A DNA stretch of 64,000 bases from Pichia kudriavzevii (Eukaryota; Ascomycota; Pichiomycetes; Pichiales; Pichiaceae): positions 2,363,501 to 2,427,500 of the forward strand of contig NC_042506.1 of NCBI RefSeq assembly GCF_003054445.1. The letters are read 5' to 3'. Each line of letters opens with the position of its first letter. Positions within the stretch are counted from its first letter, which is position 1. Made by a program: the position numbers and the translations under genes. The notes below the pieces were generated by a model. It was given only the letters and a program-made list of their open reading frames with translations, searched no databases and was not told the origin of the DNA. This document shows positions 31,223 through 41,545 of this stretch, piece after piece.

Positions 31223-34114
31223 ATGTCAATGCCTGCTTTAAATTTGCAAGAAGGTCAGATAGTTAAAGGCTTTGTCAAGACCATAAAGCATTTTGGTGCC
31301 TTTATTTCTATTCCGGGGCAATCAAAGGAAGGATTATGTCATAACTCAGACATAATCGAATCGGGAATTAAACTAAACAGAGGCGATGAAGTTTTTGTGC
31401 GTGTATTACGTATATCTGGAGATGGGAAGATCAGTTTGTCGATCAAGGACGTAGATCAAAGAAAAGGCTTGTTAAAAACTGTTGATACAGATTTGCATAC
31501 TGGTTTTAAACGTCGAAATGATATGGATGCATGGGAAAGAAACCAAATAAATTCATCTTACGGTGCCAAAAAGCAACGAATAATTAGAGGAAACACGGAA
31601 GATCCTTTTGCCGAGGTTGAAAGTGAAGATGATGTGGATACTGGAAACGAGATTATAGAGATTCAGTTAAACACGGAGGTCCCGCAGTTTTTACATCCTT
31701 ACAAAGATAAGCTAACCAGAAGTATGAACAAAAAAACAAGTGCTCTGATGGACAAACAATCGACTAGAGTTCAAGGTAAACCAACTATCGAGAAGAAAAT
31801 GGATCCTAGATCTGCAACTTTAGATAAAATTGCCAAAACGGGTAGTCAAATAATGAAAGAGTGTAAATTACAAAAGCTTGAAAAAAGACTTAGTGAGGAG
31901 AAACGAAGGAGAGAGCTAAGCAAAAGTCAGTATGTTGATGATCCTGTTGCTAAAGAACGGTTGGAAAAAGAACTCAAGCGCCAAGAAACTGAAGAAATTG
32001 AAAAGTCTGCTATTCTGGAATGGAAAAGACAATCAAAAGCACAATCTTATGGTATCAAATCCAAAATAAGTATACAAGAACAAAGGGAATCATTGCCTGT
32101 ATTTCAGGTCAGAGAAGACCTTTTAAATACTGTGAGGGAAAATAACTTTGTAGTTATTGTCGGTGAAACAGGTTCTGGTAAAACTACACAAATCACCCAG
32201 TATTTGGCTGAAGGCGGCTATGCTAATGATGGCATCATAGCTTGTACACAGCCTAGAAGGGTTGCCGCCATTAGCGTTGCAAAAAGGGTTGCTGAGGAAG
32301 TCAACTGTAAAGTGGGTGAAGAAGTTGGTTATAATGTCAGATTCGAGGATTGTACCAGTAGCAAAACCAGAATTAAGTATATGACTGATGGTATGCTGCA
32401 AAGAGAAGCCTTGGTGGATCCTCTCATGTCTAGATATTCCGTAGTTATGTTGGATGAAGCTCACGAAAGAACTGTTGCCACTGACATATTGTTTGCCTTG
32501 TTGAGAGACGCTGTTATCAAAAGAAAGGGAACTCTAAAACTTATAGTGACGTCGGCTACCCTAGACTCTACAAAATTTTCCCAATACTTTAACGACTGTC
32601 CTGTTTTCCATATAAAAGGGCGTACCTTCCCTGTGAAGATATACTACACCAAGACACCGGAATTAGACTACATTGAGGCAACCATCGATACTGTCATTGA
32701 TGTTCATACAAATAATCCACCTGGTGATATTCTTGTTTTCCTTACGGGTAGAGAGGAAATTGAGACTTGTTGTGAAACCATAGTTCAGAAAATGAGTGTA
32801 CTTTATAAGGCAGATCCCAATCTCTCTGAGCTTATTGTCTTACCAATTTTCTCAGCAATGCCTACTGAGATGCAGAGTAGGATTTTTGAGCCCACTCCTG
32901 AAGGAAAACGTAAGGTTGTCATTGCGACAAACATAGCAGAAACATCTATTACTATCGATGGTATCTACTACGTCATTGATCCAGGATTCGTCAAGGTTAA
33001 TGCTTATGATCCGAGGCGAAGTATGGACTCACTCGTTGTTCAGCCGATTTCAAGAGCCCAAGCCGACCAAAGATCGGGTAGAGCTGGTAGAACGGGACCG
33101 GGTGTGTGCTATAGATTATACACCAAAAATGCGTATTTAAGAGAGATGCAAGCAAATACTGTTCCAGAAATTCTAAGGCAAAATCTATCACATACAATAT
33201 TGATGCTTAAGGCGATGGGAATAAATGATATTCTAAATTTTGGTTTTATGGATAGACCAAAGGAAGATTCAATTTTGAAAGCTTTGGAGGAATTGTATAT
33301 TCTAGAAGCGCTAGATGGTGATGGAAGGCTAACGGATGTTGGCAGGTACATGGCGTATTTCCCTATGGAGCCAATGCTAGCTAAAACTTTGATCAAGTCA
33401 TTTGAATTTGGCTGCAGCTATGAAGTTATCGAGGTGATTTCTATGTTGAGTGTCCCAGATGTTTTTTATAGACCACGTGAAAAGCGGGAACTTGCTGACA
33501 AAATGAAGCAGCGTTTTGATGATTATAACGGGGACCACTTAACTCTATTAAACACTTACAAAAAGTGGGAAGCAAATGGGTTTTCGAAAGATTGGTGTAC
33601 CGAAAACTTTGTCCATGAGAAATCGATGAGAAAGGCAAGGGATGTGAAGAAGCAGCTGATAAAATTATTAGAGAATATCAACAAGAAAGAAAAGGGCATC
33701 ACATTAGAGCTAGTCAGCTGCAAAAATAAACTTGACCAAGTCCGTAAGGCCTTTGTGTCGGGATTTTTCAAAAATTGTGCCAAGAGATCGACGAATCATG
33801 GGCATAACGATGAAAACGGAGCTTTTAGAACGTTGATAGACAACATATCCGTCTATGTACATCCTAGTTCGTCTTTATTCAGAGTTCCCGGTGTAGAATA
33901 CGTGATTTACCACACCTTGGTTTTGACTAATAGAGAGTACATGCATTGCACGACTAAGATAGATCCTGCATGGCTCATCCAATATGCGTCTGGCGTTTTC
34001 AGGAAAGCCAATGAAGGTGAACTGAGTATCTCCAAAAAGAGAGAGAAAATCCAACCATTGTATAACAGATTTGATGTGAATGAAAGTTGGAGATTAAGTA
34101 AAAATCGTAGATGA
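31223..34114 (+). CDS. PRP22: PRP22, DEAH-box spliceosomal ATPase
   Basis: Prp22/DHX8 translocates on spliced mRNA to release it from the spliceosome and proofreads exon ligation. The 963-residue product begins almost at once with an S1 RNA-binding domain (GQIVKGFVKTIKHFGAFISI, residues 10-80), then a charged linker, and the helicase core: motif I GETGSGKTTQ (from residue 314), DEAH (411-414), VTSATLDS, and QRSGRAGRTGPG, followed by winged-helix, ratchet and OB domains. Yeast Prp22 is 1,145 residues with about 170 more before S1. That region is missing or reduced here, and no in-frame upstream ATG or intron is obvious. A run of about 17 A lies near 31150 upstream. Confidence 0.95.
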   Translation: MSMPALNLQEGQIVKGFVKTIKHFGAFISIPGQSKEGLCHNSDIIESGIKLNRGDEVFVRVLRISGDGKISLSIKDVDQRKGLLKTVDTDLHTGFKRRNDMDAWERNQINSSYGAKKQRIIRGNTEDPFAEVESEDDVDTGNEIIEIQLNTEVPQFLHPYKDKLTRSMNKKTSALMDKQSTRVQGKPTIEKKMDPRSATLDKIAKTGSQIMKECKLQKLEKRLSEEKRRRELSKSQYVDDPVAKERLEKELKRQETEEIEKSAILEWKRQSKAQSYGIKSKISIQEQRESLPVFQVREDLLNTVRENNFVVIVGETGSGKTTQITQYLAEGGYANDGIIACTQPRRVAAISVAKRVAEEVNCKVGEEVGYNVRFEDCTSSKTRIKYMTDGMLQREALVDPLMSRYSVVMLDEAHERTVATDILFALLRDAVIKRKGTLKLIVTSATLDSTKFSQYFNDCPVFHIKGRTFPVKIYYTKTPELDYIEATIDTVIDVHTNNPPGDILVFLTGREEIETCCETIVQKMSVLYKADPNLSELIVLPIFSAMPTEMQSRIFEPTPEGKRKVVIATNIAETSITIDGIYYVIDPGFVKVNAYDPRRSMDSLVVQPISRAQADQRSGRAGRTGPGVCYRLYTKNAYLREMQANTVPEILRQNLSHTILMLKAMGINDILNFGFMDRPKEDSILKALEELYILEALDGDGRLTDVGRYMAYFPMEPMLAKTLIKSFEFGCSYEVIEVISMLSVPDVFYRPREKRELADKMKQRFDDYNGDHLTLLNTYKKWEANGFSKDWCTENFVHEKSMRKARDVKKQLIKLLENINKKEKGITLELVSCKNKLDQVRKAFVSGFFKNCAKRSTNHGHNDENGAFRTLIDNISVYVHPSSSLFRVPGVEYVIYHTLVLTNREYMHCTTKIDPAWLIQYASGVFRKANEGELSISKKREKIQPLYNRFDVNESWRLSKNRR

Positions 34115-34189
34115 GCAAGCTAATCTACTAGTATAAAATAGAGTCTATAGAGGTTTAGTAAAGTTTTATGTTGCAGAAAAATGTTATGC

Positions 34190-34576
34190 TTAATCTTCAT
34201 CTTCATCTTCCTTGTCATGGGATTCTAATTTGGTTAATTCGCCTATTATATTTGCATCTTTCCTTGCAAGATTAACATGTATTTGATTTTCAAACATTTG
34301 AAAATTGTCCAACTTCTCAATACATTGAGCAGCTTCTTCGGGGGATGAAACCACTATCCATCCCTGGCCACGCCTGTCTTTCCTGGGATAATGTATCTCC
34401 AAAACATCAGCAAATGACGAGAAAAGTATATACAAATTCTCCTTCATTTTCACCGGTTTTATTTTGCTGTTTAAATTTGTCACATACAGTGTGTATTTTG
34501 CACCAATATTCTGACGCTTAGTTTTCCTCTTCGTAGCTCTATTACTCTGTTGATGTGTTCTTTTGTTTGATGGCAT
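34190..34576 (-). CDS. MSL1: MSL1, U2 snRNP B''-type RRM protein
   Basis: U2B''/Msl1 binds stem-loop IV of U2 snRNA with Lea1 in the U2 snRNP. The 128-residue protein has a basic N-terminus, then one RRM: RNP2 YTLYVTNLN (about 28-36), conserved NLYILFSSFADVLEI, and an RNP1-like RGQGWIVVSS where aromatic residues are reduced, as also in yeast Msl1 (RGQAFITM). The tail is acidic (DKEDEDED). The length is close to yeast (111). Its 3' end is convergent with PRP22, another spliceosomal gene. No intron is needed. Confidence 0.87.
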   Translation of the reverse strand: MPSNKRTHQQSNRATKRKTKRQNIGAKYTLYVTNLNSKIKPVKMKENLYILFSSFADVLEIHYPRKDRRGQGWIVVSSPEEAAQCIEKLDNFQMFENQIHVNLARKDANIIGELTKLESHDKEDEDED

Positions 34577-34869
34577 GCTTCGTTTGAATACTGGAACAAG
34601 GATACACCAGAAGACTGGCCAGATAGAAATCTAACGTACAAATTTTGAAATTCACAAAAATCCAGTAATCTGCAAATTGTATTGGTGAAATTCCCCTTTA
34701 TGCCGCGTTGTTACAACTACAACATCATAATATACAGAGTCAAAAATAGCAATTTTGTTCAAACAGAAGGTCGACTTACAAGGATGCATAGCGGCGCCAT
34801 CCGTCTTCTATAAACGTACACTATTCTATCTAGCTTTTTGCTAACCAGTATTCATACAAAGAGTAGCCT

Positions 34870-35322
34870 TTACTCACCAATGTCTTCATTCCAAATCTCT
34901 GGGTGCTCTTTGATAAATTTGGCCATAATATCCTTGCATCTTTGATCTTGTACATTGATCACTTTCACTTTATGTTTAGCCAGCCAATCCTCACCGCCAA
35001 CAAATGTCTGGTTTTCACCAAACACTACTCTTGGTATCTTGAACAACAAGGCCGAACCTGTGCACATTGTACAGGGGCTGAGCGTGGAATACAAGGTACA
35101 CTTTGAAGTAATAGATGCTGGCAGTCTACCACAATTCTCAAAACATGATATCTCTGCATGCAACGTCATCGAGCCTCTTTGGACCCTCATATTATGACCA
35201 CGGCCAATGACTCTACCGTCTTCGTGAATTAAACATGCCCCGATCGGAATACCGCCCTCGTTGTAGCCTGCTAACGCTTCTTCGTATGCTATTTGCATAC
35301 CTTTCTCGTCGTCAAATGGCAT
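34870..35322 (-). CDS. FCY1: FCY1, cytosine deaminase
   Basis: Zinc enzyme that converts cytosine to uracil in pyrimidine salvage (and 5-fluorocytosine to 5-fluorouracil). The 150-residue product matches yeast Fcy1 (158) along its length: GYNEGGIPIGACLI, GRGHNMRVQRGSMTLHAEIS with the zinc His and catalytic Glu in HAE, and LSPCTMCTG giving the two zinc cysteines. The C-terminus EIWNEDIGE also matches. Yeast has HGE; the HAE here is the more common deaminase form. Upstream are two CCGCGG palindromes and the nitrogen regulator GAT1 on the same strand. Confidence 0.96.
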   Translation of the reverse strand: MPFDDEKGMQIAYEEALAGYNEGGIPIGACLIHEDGRVIGRGHNMRVQRGSMTLHAEISCFENCGRLPASITSKCTLYSTLSPCTMCTGSALLFKIPRVVFGENQTFVGGEDWLAKHKVKVINVQDQRCKDIMAKFIKEHPEIWNEDIGE

Positions 35323-35453
35323 GGCTTATATCCTTGCAGTGCAAACGCCGGTATTGTAAAGAAAATATCATTGTATATGAGGTGACAAGGTTTTTTCATC
35401 AAATTAGCCTATTGGTGTCTATCGTACCCTCTTGAGAAACTGCACCATGTTAG

Positions 35454-35474
35454 CCCGCGGAGTATCCCGCGGGG
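35454..35474. promoter_or_regulatory. Paired CCGCGG palindromes upstream of FCY1
   Basis: CCCGCGG at 35454-35460 and CCCGCGGGG at 35466-35474, about 130-150 bp upstream of the FCY1 ATG. Everted CCG/CGG half sites without spacer are the type bound by some Zn2Cys6 factors (for example the Pdr1/Pdr3 site TCCGCGGA). GC-rich repeats stand out here in AT-rich DNA. The binding factor is not known. Confidence 0.45.
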
Positions 35475-35612
35475 ACAATTTTAAGCTGGGTAGCAGATGT
35501 TCATCTTATACAATTGAACTGAACGTTGCCATGAGGGAGTTTCTCTAATATTACAAATATCTAACATAAACTCTATAGGTACAGGTAAAACGAGATTAAA
35601 GATACAGTCAAG

Positions 35613-37682
35613 CTAGATTTCCATGTTCAGCCAGTCCCAGTTCTGTGGTTTCATGTCTGAACTGTTGTTGGTATGCGGTCCAGAGATGGCGGGTGTGGTA
35701 TTTTCTAGAGACTTGTGATCGTATGGTGATAATTGCGGTGTATTGTGAACTACCATATCTTCTTTCATCATCACGTTGGCATCAAAATTGTCAATGAAGT
35801 ACGAATGGTCTAATGGTTGGTCTAGATCCATCAAGGAATCCATATTCAAGTCGTTGGCTATCATCTTATCTTTGGACAATGATGAAACATTGTGTGTATT
35901 TCCGCTGGTTTTTTCTGAGTCTCTGATTGTATCTATTTTAGATTCTTGATTATCAAAATCAAGTTTTGAATCGTTATTATTTGATGAGTTGTCGTTCGGA
36001 TTCTCTTGTTCGGATTTTCCTCTTCTCTTTTTGGTTGCGGAAGTCGTACCTCTCTGCCGCTTCTTGATAACATCAGTCTTTAAACTTAACGGACGAACAA
36101 CACCATGTAGTTTGAGAAACAAGCCACATGCATTACAGAGCGGTTGTCCTTCTGGGTTTCTCCTCCAAAGTGGCGTAGTTTTTGTATGGCAATTAGTACA
36201 AGATATGTCGCTGTCGCCATTTGACGGATTTGTCGTGGCAGCTGTTTTGGTTGTACTAGAGGTTGATGTTGAATTAGATGGGGTATTATTCTGAGATGTT
36301 GGGGTGTTGCTCTCTGTCTTTTTTCGACGTGAAGAGGTTGATTTTCTTTTCATGGCAGCATTAGAAGTAGATGTTCTTTTAGTTATCTTAGCCGACTGTT
36401 GCTTTGAAGAAGAAAAGGACATGGAGGCTGAAGATGATTTTCTGGCAGTTTTTGGCGGTGAAGTGGAGCCTGTTTCTTTTCCATATGAGTCTAGTGAAGG
36501 TATTGAATCAATCAAATTGATATCTCCGTGGAGATCAAAATCTATATGACTATGAGATTCATGATGCATTGATAAGGACCGGTCGTCAAGATCTAGGTTA
36601 ACGTTTGTCAATTTCATATTTGATTTGATTGGTGAGTCCATAGGGGAATCAAAAAAGTCTACATTTTGATTCAGCTCTCTCTTGAACAACTCGCTGTTTA
36701 TATTTGACATGCTGGATGAGGAAATTACGGGTTCCTCCCTATTGAATGTGGGAAATTGAGTCTGAGAAAAGGAATAGCTGTGGCCATTAAGTGAATTGGG
36801 GATAGAAAATGAGCTGCTAAAGTGACTATATGTAGGTACACTGCCAACGTTTAATTCCTTTGCTGAAAATGACGAAGGTGAATTCGTTTGAACAGAAGTA
36901 GATAGAAGCAAATCTTGTTCTGTAGGGGTATCATAGTCCCCATAATTACTTCCAAACTCAAAATTGGACGTATTAAGAGAATTGAATGAGTACGATGGTA
37001 CTGCTTCTGATGATGATGGTGGTGGAGGTGGTGGTTGTGCTTGTTGCTGCAAATGCAATTGCTTTGATTGCTGGGCATGCTGCATTTGGATACCATAACT
37101 ATGGTTTGAGGATTTAGGTGATACACCCATCAAATTCATGTTAGAAAACGAATTTGCTTGGCTTAACGTCGGCGTAAGAGAAGGTCTTGTAGGTCGACCC
37201 GGTTTGTTTGTATGTTGATGCTGGAAAGATTGTGATAACTTGGAAAAGTGGCCTCTTTGAGCATTCGGAATATCTTTCCTCGGAAATCCTTTATTTGATC
37301 GTTGCTGGTTATGATCAGAGTCTTCATTAGATAGTGCTTTTATATGATCAAGGTATGTGAACTCCATATGTTTCTTTGTGTCGTTGTCCCTGTCATTGAC
37401 ACTAAAGTTGTCATGGTTTTCACCAAAATTCAAATCCGGAAACTGAGGCCATCTGCTACTAGAATTCGGGTTACTAGACTCGTTGGATGTGTTTAGCGAT
37501 GCTGTTTCTAGATTTTGCCTTTTATTTGTGTCAATGTTTCTTCTCATGTTAATGTACATGAGTCTCCAAGTAAGATTTTCCATTCTTGATTTGTACGGAA
37601 GACCTGCCTTGGCCTTGGAGTACATTCTCCATAGCGTAACTGCAGAACTCTCCTTTGGTTTTTCTGTCAAGGTCATTGGCAA
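35613..37682 (-). CDS. GAT1: GAT1-type GATA transcription factor (nitrogen regulation)
   Basis: GATA activator of nitrogen-catabolite-repressed genes, of the AreA/Gat1 class. The N-terminus has the AreA/Gat1 conserved block ([20 protein letters not shown]). The single zinc finger is CTNC...CNAC with cysteines at about 495, 498, 516 and 519 (C-x2-C-x17-C-x2-C), with [20 protein letters not shown] and the basic extension [16 protein letters not shown] matching Gat1 better than Gln3. The middle is Ser/Asn/Gln-rich with a poly-Pro run, and the last residues NWDWLNMEI resemble the conserved C-terminus of the family. 689 residues. Gln3 is the main alternative. Its neighbour FCY1 releases ammonia from cytosine, which suits nitrogen control, though that link is inference. 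Confidence 0.85.
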   Translation of the reverse strand: MPMTLTEKPKESSAVTLWRMYSKAKAGLPYKSRMENLTWRLMYINMRRNIDTNKRQNLETASLNTSNESSNPNSSSRWPQFPDLNFGENHDNFSVNDRDNDTKKHMEFTYLDHIKALSNEDSDHNQQRSNKGFPRKDIPNAQRGHFSKLSQSFQHQHTNKPGRPTRPSLTPTLSQANSFSNMNLMGVSPKSSNHSYGIQMQHAQQSKQLHLQQQAQPPPPPPSSSEAVPSYSFNSLNTSNFEFGSNYGDYDTPTEQDLLLSTSVQTNSPSSFSAKELNVGSVPTYSHFSSSFSIPNSLNGHSYSFSQTQFPTFNREEPVISSSSMSNINSELFKRELNQNVDFFDSPMDSPIKSNMKLTNVNLDLDDRSLSMHHESHSHIDFDLHGDINLIDSIPSLDSYGKETGSTSPPKTARKSSSASMSFSSSKQQSAKITKRTSTSNAAMKRKSTSSRRKKTESNTPTSQNNTPSNSTSTSSTTKTAATTNPSNGDSDISCTNCHTKTTPLWRRNPEGQPLCNACGLFLKLHGVVRPLSLKTDVIKKRQRGTTSATKKRRGKSEQENPNDNSSNNNDSKLDFDNQESKIDTIRDSEKTSGNTHNVSSLSKDKMIANDLNMDSLMDLDQPLDHSYFIDNFDANVMMKEDMVVHNTPQLSPYDHKSLENTTPAISGPHTNNSSDMKPQNWDWLNMEI

Positions 37683-37985
37683 AAGAGGGGGACCGTATTC
37701 AGCTACAAGTCTTCACAGATGCTCCTCTTGCATTGGGCGTAAATACAACGGACAATCATTCACATTCAGTTCTATCTCTGCTATCAGTGCGTGCCATCGC
37801 CGTGTGCGCATTTTGATTGGTCGGATAAGTTGACGGTTTTGCAATTTTAAAGGTGCTATAAATCCAATTACGTAGCGCCTGAATATATCAATGTTCAGCT
37901 TACTTTCAGCTACTGAAGCTATAATTACAATTGGGCTTGTACAGATCTTTTGTATATGCCGGATAGAATTACAGATGCGACATGA
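37683..37985. other. GAT1 upstream region
   Basis: 303 bp between the start of GAT1 and the stop of the Inp2-like gene. It should hold the GAT1 promoter. I see no paired GATAAG site that would argue for autoregulation. Confidence 0.4.
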
Positions 37986-39845
37986 TCATGCTAAGACAGA
38001 GCTATCGAGTCCTGTGGTCTCCTTGGGGATTTTTTTCATGCACAGTTTTTCAAGGGTCTTCTTAAACTCTTCCGTGGCAGTAGCTTGTTCGTCTACAACT
38101 ATGTCCTCGCAGGCTTCTTCTTCTTCTTCTTCTTTGACAACAGACACCAAACTGACATTAAGCCCGCTACTCCGCCTATGCTTTTTCAACTGCTCTTCTT
38201 CAAACTCGTCTAGCAAAATATCGCTCATTCTTAACTTCTTCAACTCGATATTGTCAAATGTCATTCTTTTAGACTTTCCTGAAGCCATTTCTCGATAGCA
38301 TTTCACTAAATCATCTATTTCTTTTCCCAAATGCTCCATGTTTGACTCCTTAGAATTGATGCCTAACTCGACTAAATCTATTTTAGTAGTAATTCGGTCT
38401 ATGATATCACTTAATTCTTTGACCCGTTCATCCTCATTAGTCTCGCTTAGAGTATCCAATTCCGAAGTCTCACAAGTGTTGTAACCATAATCGCCAGAGC
38501 CAAGTTCTTTTCGAAAACTCTCTAGGAAATCGAGTAAATCGGAAACATTAACGGTAATGAAAAGAATTCTTGTTGATATTTGTAAGTTTTGTTCCTTCAT
38601 TATGGGATCTTCAAATCCAAATTTGTTTAAAAATTTCCTAGTAAATGCCTTACATTTTTTTATTTCCTCATCGCCAAATCCGTTATTCCTCAATTCAACG
38701 GAGCTCATAATGACGCAAAGCAGTATCTTTTTCACGTAGTCCAAGGTTCTTATCAATCGAGCAAATTGATCGTTCCATATACAAGAACAATTCCCAGAAT
38801 TATTCGTTATGCTTCTAACAACCTTTAACTCCTCAAAATTATGATCAAGCCCATATAATACAAGATAATTCCAAAGAGAGCTAGGATTTATTCCAATCCT
38901 TATAAATCCATGTATTCTTTTCACCAATACTGTGATTAAAAAATGCACAGAACTGGATAAAATGTTCACTTTGGACGTTCCAACTTTACGTTTCCTGACT
39001 TTTTCCTTTGTGAAATATCTTTCTAGGTCACTAATGCGTCGTAACAATTTCCTTGTTCTGTATTTCATTAGATTTGCATAAAATTTTACTCCATTTTTGG
39101 CGTTATTGACCATGTTTACTATGGATGTTATCAGAATAGTTAAGCTTATTTTTGCCCGTAGCCCAAGTAACTTTATATTATTGCGTATGTAAGAGCCAAT
39201 GCTGAAAACAATCAATTTTGGCATCACCGAATGTAGTAAAATTGCATATGGCGTATCTCGTAATTTGATAAATAACCTCTCCTTAGCATCATCTTGGTTT
39301 TCATATTCATTGGTACTATTATCTAGCTCAATAGCGCTATGGAAATGGGTCGATGTTCTGGATAGGTAATTTGTGATCACATCGTACTTGAATTCTTCGA
39401 ATGTAGTATGTATGTCTAAGTCTGTGGCTTCTTCAGATTCTCTCACTGCGTTTATGTATCTATTAAACAGAGCCTCAAATTTGTTTATAGTAGTACTGGC
39501 CCTTTTCTTAGTGGATAGAGCATGGAAATCTTTTGTAAAGTTTTGATTCAGTTGTGCATCAATTTCAAAAGTGTTTCTACAAACATTTTGGGCATATTGA
39601 ATAACAGTACTATCTGAATCATGTGATCCGTAACTGGAATCAATTGGGTTCAAGATCTCTTCTTTAAGAAATTGTTCCATATCTAACATAGGGGAGGTTT
39701 GTGTGGATATACTAGTAAAAGTATCCATTGAATCCATATTCGAAGAATTGGCGGTATCATTCACTGGAGAAAATAAACCTAATCTAGATATCTCTGCCAT
39801 CCTATGTTCCCCCTCACCGTCATGTTGTATTGTGGATCCAGCCAT
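37986..39845 (-). CDS. Hypothetical membrane-associated protein, possibly Inp2/vezatin-like
   Basis: 619 residues, complete frame. The N-terminal 130 residues are polar and Ser/Thr-rich. A hydrophobic stretch lies at about 200-250 (LRAKISLTILITSIVNMV), followed by basic and amphipathic helices to about 430 and an acidic, coiled-coil-like C-terminus with Glu runs (KEEEEEEACED). This layout, with one membrane segment and a long helical region behind it, recalls Inp2, the peroxisomal Myo2 receptor, and its distant relative vezatin. I cannot point to a diagnostic motif, so the suggestion is weak. It is upstream of GAT1 on the same strand with about 300 bp between. Confidence 0.75.
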   Translation of the reverse strand: MAGSTIQHDGEGEHRMAEISRLGLFSPVNDTANSSNMDSMDTFTSISTQTSPMLDMEQFLKEEILNPIDSSYGSHDSDSTVIQYAQNVCRNTFEIDAQLNQNFTKDFHALSTKKRASTTINKFEALFNRYINAVRESEEATDLDIHTTFEEFKYDVITNYLSRTSTHFHSAIELDNSTNEYENQDDAKERLFIKLRDTPYAILLHSVMPKLIVFSIGSYIRNNIKLLGLRAKISLTILITSIVNMVNNAKNGVKFYANLMKYRTRKLLRRISDLERYFTKEKVRKRKVGTSKVNILSSSVHFLITVLVKRIHGFIRIGINPSSLWNYLVLYGLDHNFEELKVVRSITNNSGNCSCIWNDQFARLIRTLDYVKKILLCVIMSSVELRNNGFGDEEIKKCKAFTRKFLNKFGFEDPIMKEQNLQISTRILFITVNVSDLLDFLESFRKELGSGDYGYNTCETSELDTLSETNEDERVKELSDIIDRITTKIDLVELGINSKESNMEHLGKEIDDLVKCYREMASGKSKRMTFDNIELKKLRMSDILLDEFEEEQLKKHRRSSGLNVSLVSVVKEEEEEEACEDIVVDEQATATEEFKKTLEKLCMKKIPKETTGLDSSVLA

Positions 39846-40122
39846 AATTCCAACTTTATTCTCAGCAACTAGAGCCTATCTCTTGACCAAATCGTGCCAC
39901 TTATCCAATCGTTCAAAGTGATATCTGAAAACTCTTTTGACTTTTCTGCTAAACCATTAGAATCGTTGATCCTCAAAATCTTTGTTTACTTTTGGCTTGA
40001 TATTTTTTTTCGCTCCGCAAGTAAGTAATATATAAAAGATACTACAAAATCAAACTATTAGCTGCCTCGGAAATTGGATGTACATTAAAACAAGGGATGC
40101 TAAAACACTCCAACCAGATAGT

Positions 40123-41484
40123 TCAATAAATAAATTGTGATAGTGATAGGTGATCTTGATGAAATTGGGGGAAGACAACTCCCAATGAATAAAGCTCACG
40201 AATGTACATGTAAACTGGAATGGCTAGAACGCTGCCGATATATATTAGCTGCAGAGTATGTTTTAGACACCTCAAGTTAGTGGGCTTGTTTAGTCCTCTC
40301 TTCTTCATCTGGTTGAATAAGAGCCATTCAAATACTATAATGTGAGCTGAACCAAGGAATAAAATAAAGGTCCCCTGAGTATCGCACAAAAATTCGATAA
40401 GCGATGAACCATGTACACGATGACTAGGACTCCTTCTACTTTTAAGCTGCGAAGATGCAAAAGCATGAATTAGGCCAGCAATAAAAAATGTAGAGACACA
40501 TAGAAGGTATCTCCGTAAAAAAGGATTTCGAACTTTGCCAAATAATCTCTTTGAGTTCATATAAGCATCCCTTGAAATCAATTGGTGCCACCAACATGAC
40601 CAGAAACTTGAAACGGTAAAACCACCTTCTCCTATCATGAATTGGTCCGGCCAGTCTTCAACATTGGATAGCCCAAAGAATAACGAAAAGACGCATGTTT
40701 GCCAGTAGACTAAATTGAGCCCATAATAAACACAATACGAAGAGGAAAGAGTGGTTAAGAGTAGTAACGCAAAACTATTGTGATGGATCAGATTGTAAAT
40801 CTTAGTTATTGTGGGAGAAGCAAGCGGTCCAAGCTCTTTGTTGAGGTCACATAAAATCAAGGCAAAGTTTGCAAGATCATAGAATATAAACTTGAGCAAA
40901 CATTCGTATAGGATACATTTGAGCAAAATAAATCTAAACACATTCTCTTTTCGTGGTCTTCTTCTAATTTGAGAGACCTCAAAATTCCATCCCACTCCTC
41001 TGAAATTACCAAAACATCGATGAAATGCCCAGTGTAGCTTTTGGCGGGTTAAAGGCCGATATCTTGCTGGGTCATAGAGAAGCTCGCCTTTTTCGTTGAT
41101 CTTGTACTGTGCCAAGCGATAGTCTGTTTTGTCAGGGACCGAAAAAAACAAATTCAAGGTATAATTTAACAGCTGTAAAATTGCGATGTAATGAAGTAGG
41201 ACTGTGAGGTTATCACATCCCGGTGGTAAGTAATTGAAAGGAGAATAGAACAAATGTAAAACTGAAACTAAAAGGCCAAAAATCAGTCTGTAATTAGTGT
41301 TTGGTAAAACATGAATTAACGTAAGTACAAGGAAATGCAAAACATAATGTTCAATAGGTGAGAATACTAGAGGCGAATTGAGTATGCTTTCATTAAAAAC
41401 ATAACTTAGGCCATTTTTGTATAACCAAATTTGTATTTCATGTGGAATGATCATGCTGTTTAGGGAACTGTGAAATGTGCTCAA
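40123..41484 (-). CDS. Multi-pass acyltransferase, wax-synthase/MBOAT_2 type
   Basis: 453-residue polytopic membrane protein with about eight hydrophobic segments. Motifs of the fungal wax-synthase-domain family are present: FRGVGWNFEVS (compare RG.GWNW), SSFWSCWWHQLISRDAYM (compare SFWGRRWHQ) and a later AGLIHAFAS where the His is the presumed catalytic residue. Related proteins transfer acyl groups to alcohols or sterol-like acceptors in the ER; which acceptor is used here cannot be read from the sequence. Upstream, on the same strand, lies tRNA-Glu with only about 60 bp between, so the Pol II promoter must overlap or pass over the tRNA gene. Confidence 0.8.
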   Translation of the reverse strand: MSTFHSSLNSMIIPHEIQIWLYKNGLSYVFNESILNSPLVFSPIEHYVLHFLVLTLIHVLPNTNYRLIFGLLVSVLHLFYSPFNYLPPGCDNLTVLLHYIAILQLLNYTLNLFFSVPDKTDYRLAQYKINEKGELLYDPARYRPLTRQKLHWAFHRCFGNFRGVGWNFEVSQIRRRPRKENVFRFILLKCILYECLLKFIFYDLANFALILCDLNKELGPLASPTITKIYNLIHHNSFALLLLTTLSSSYCVYYGLNLVYWQTCVFSLFFGLSNVEDWPDQFMIGEGGFTVSSFWSCWWHQLISRDAYMNSKRLFGKVRNPFLRRYLLCVSTFFIAGLIHAFASSQLKSRRSPSHRVHGSSLIEFLCDTQGTFILFLGSAHIIVFEWLLFNQMKKRGLNKPTNLRCLKHTLQLIYIGSVLAIPVYMYIRELYSLGVVFPQFHQDHLSLSQFIY

Positions 41485-41545
41485 ACACTTGGCATTTCTG
41501 TGTTTCAGTAAAAAGACTTGATATGTGAAAAAAATCCAAAAATAA

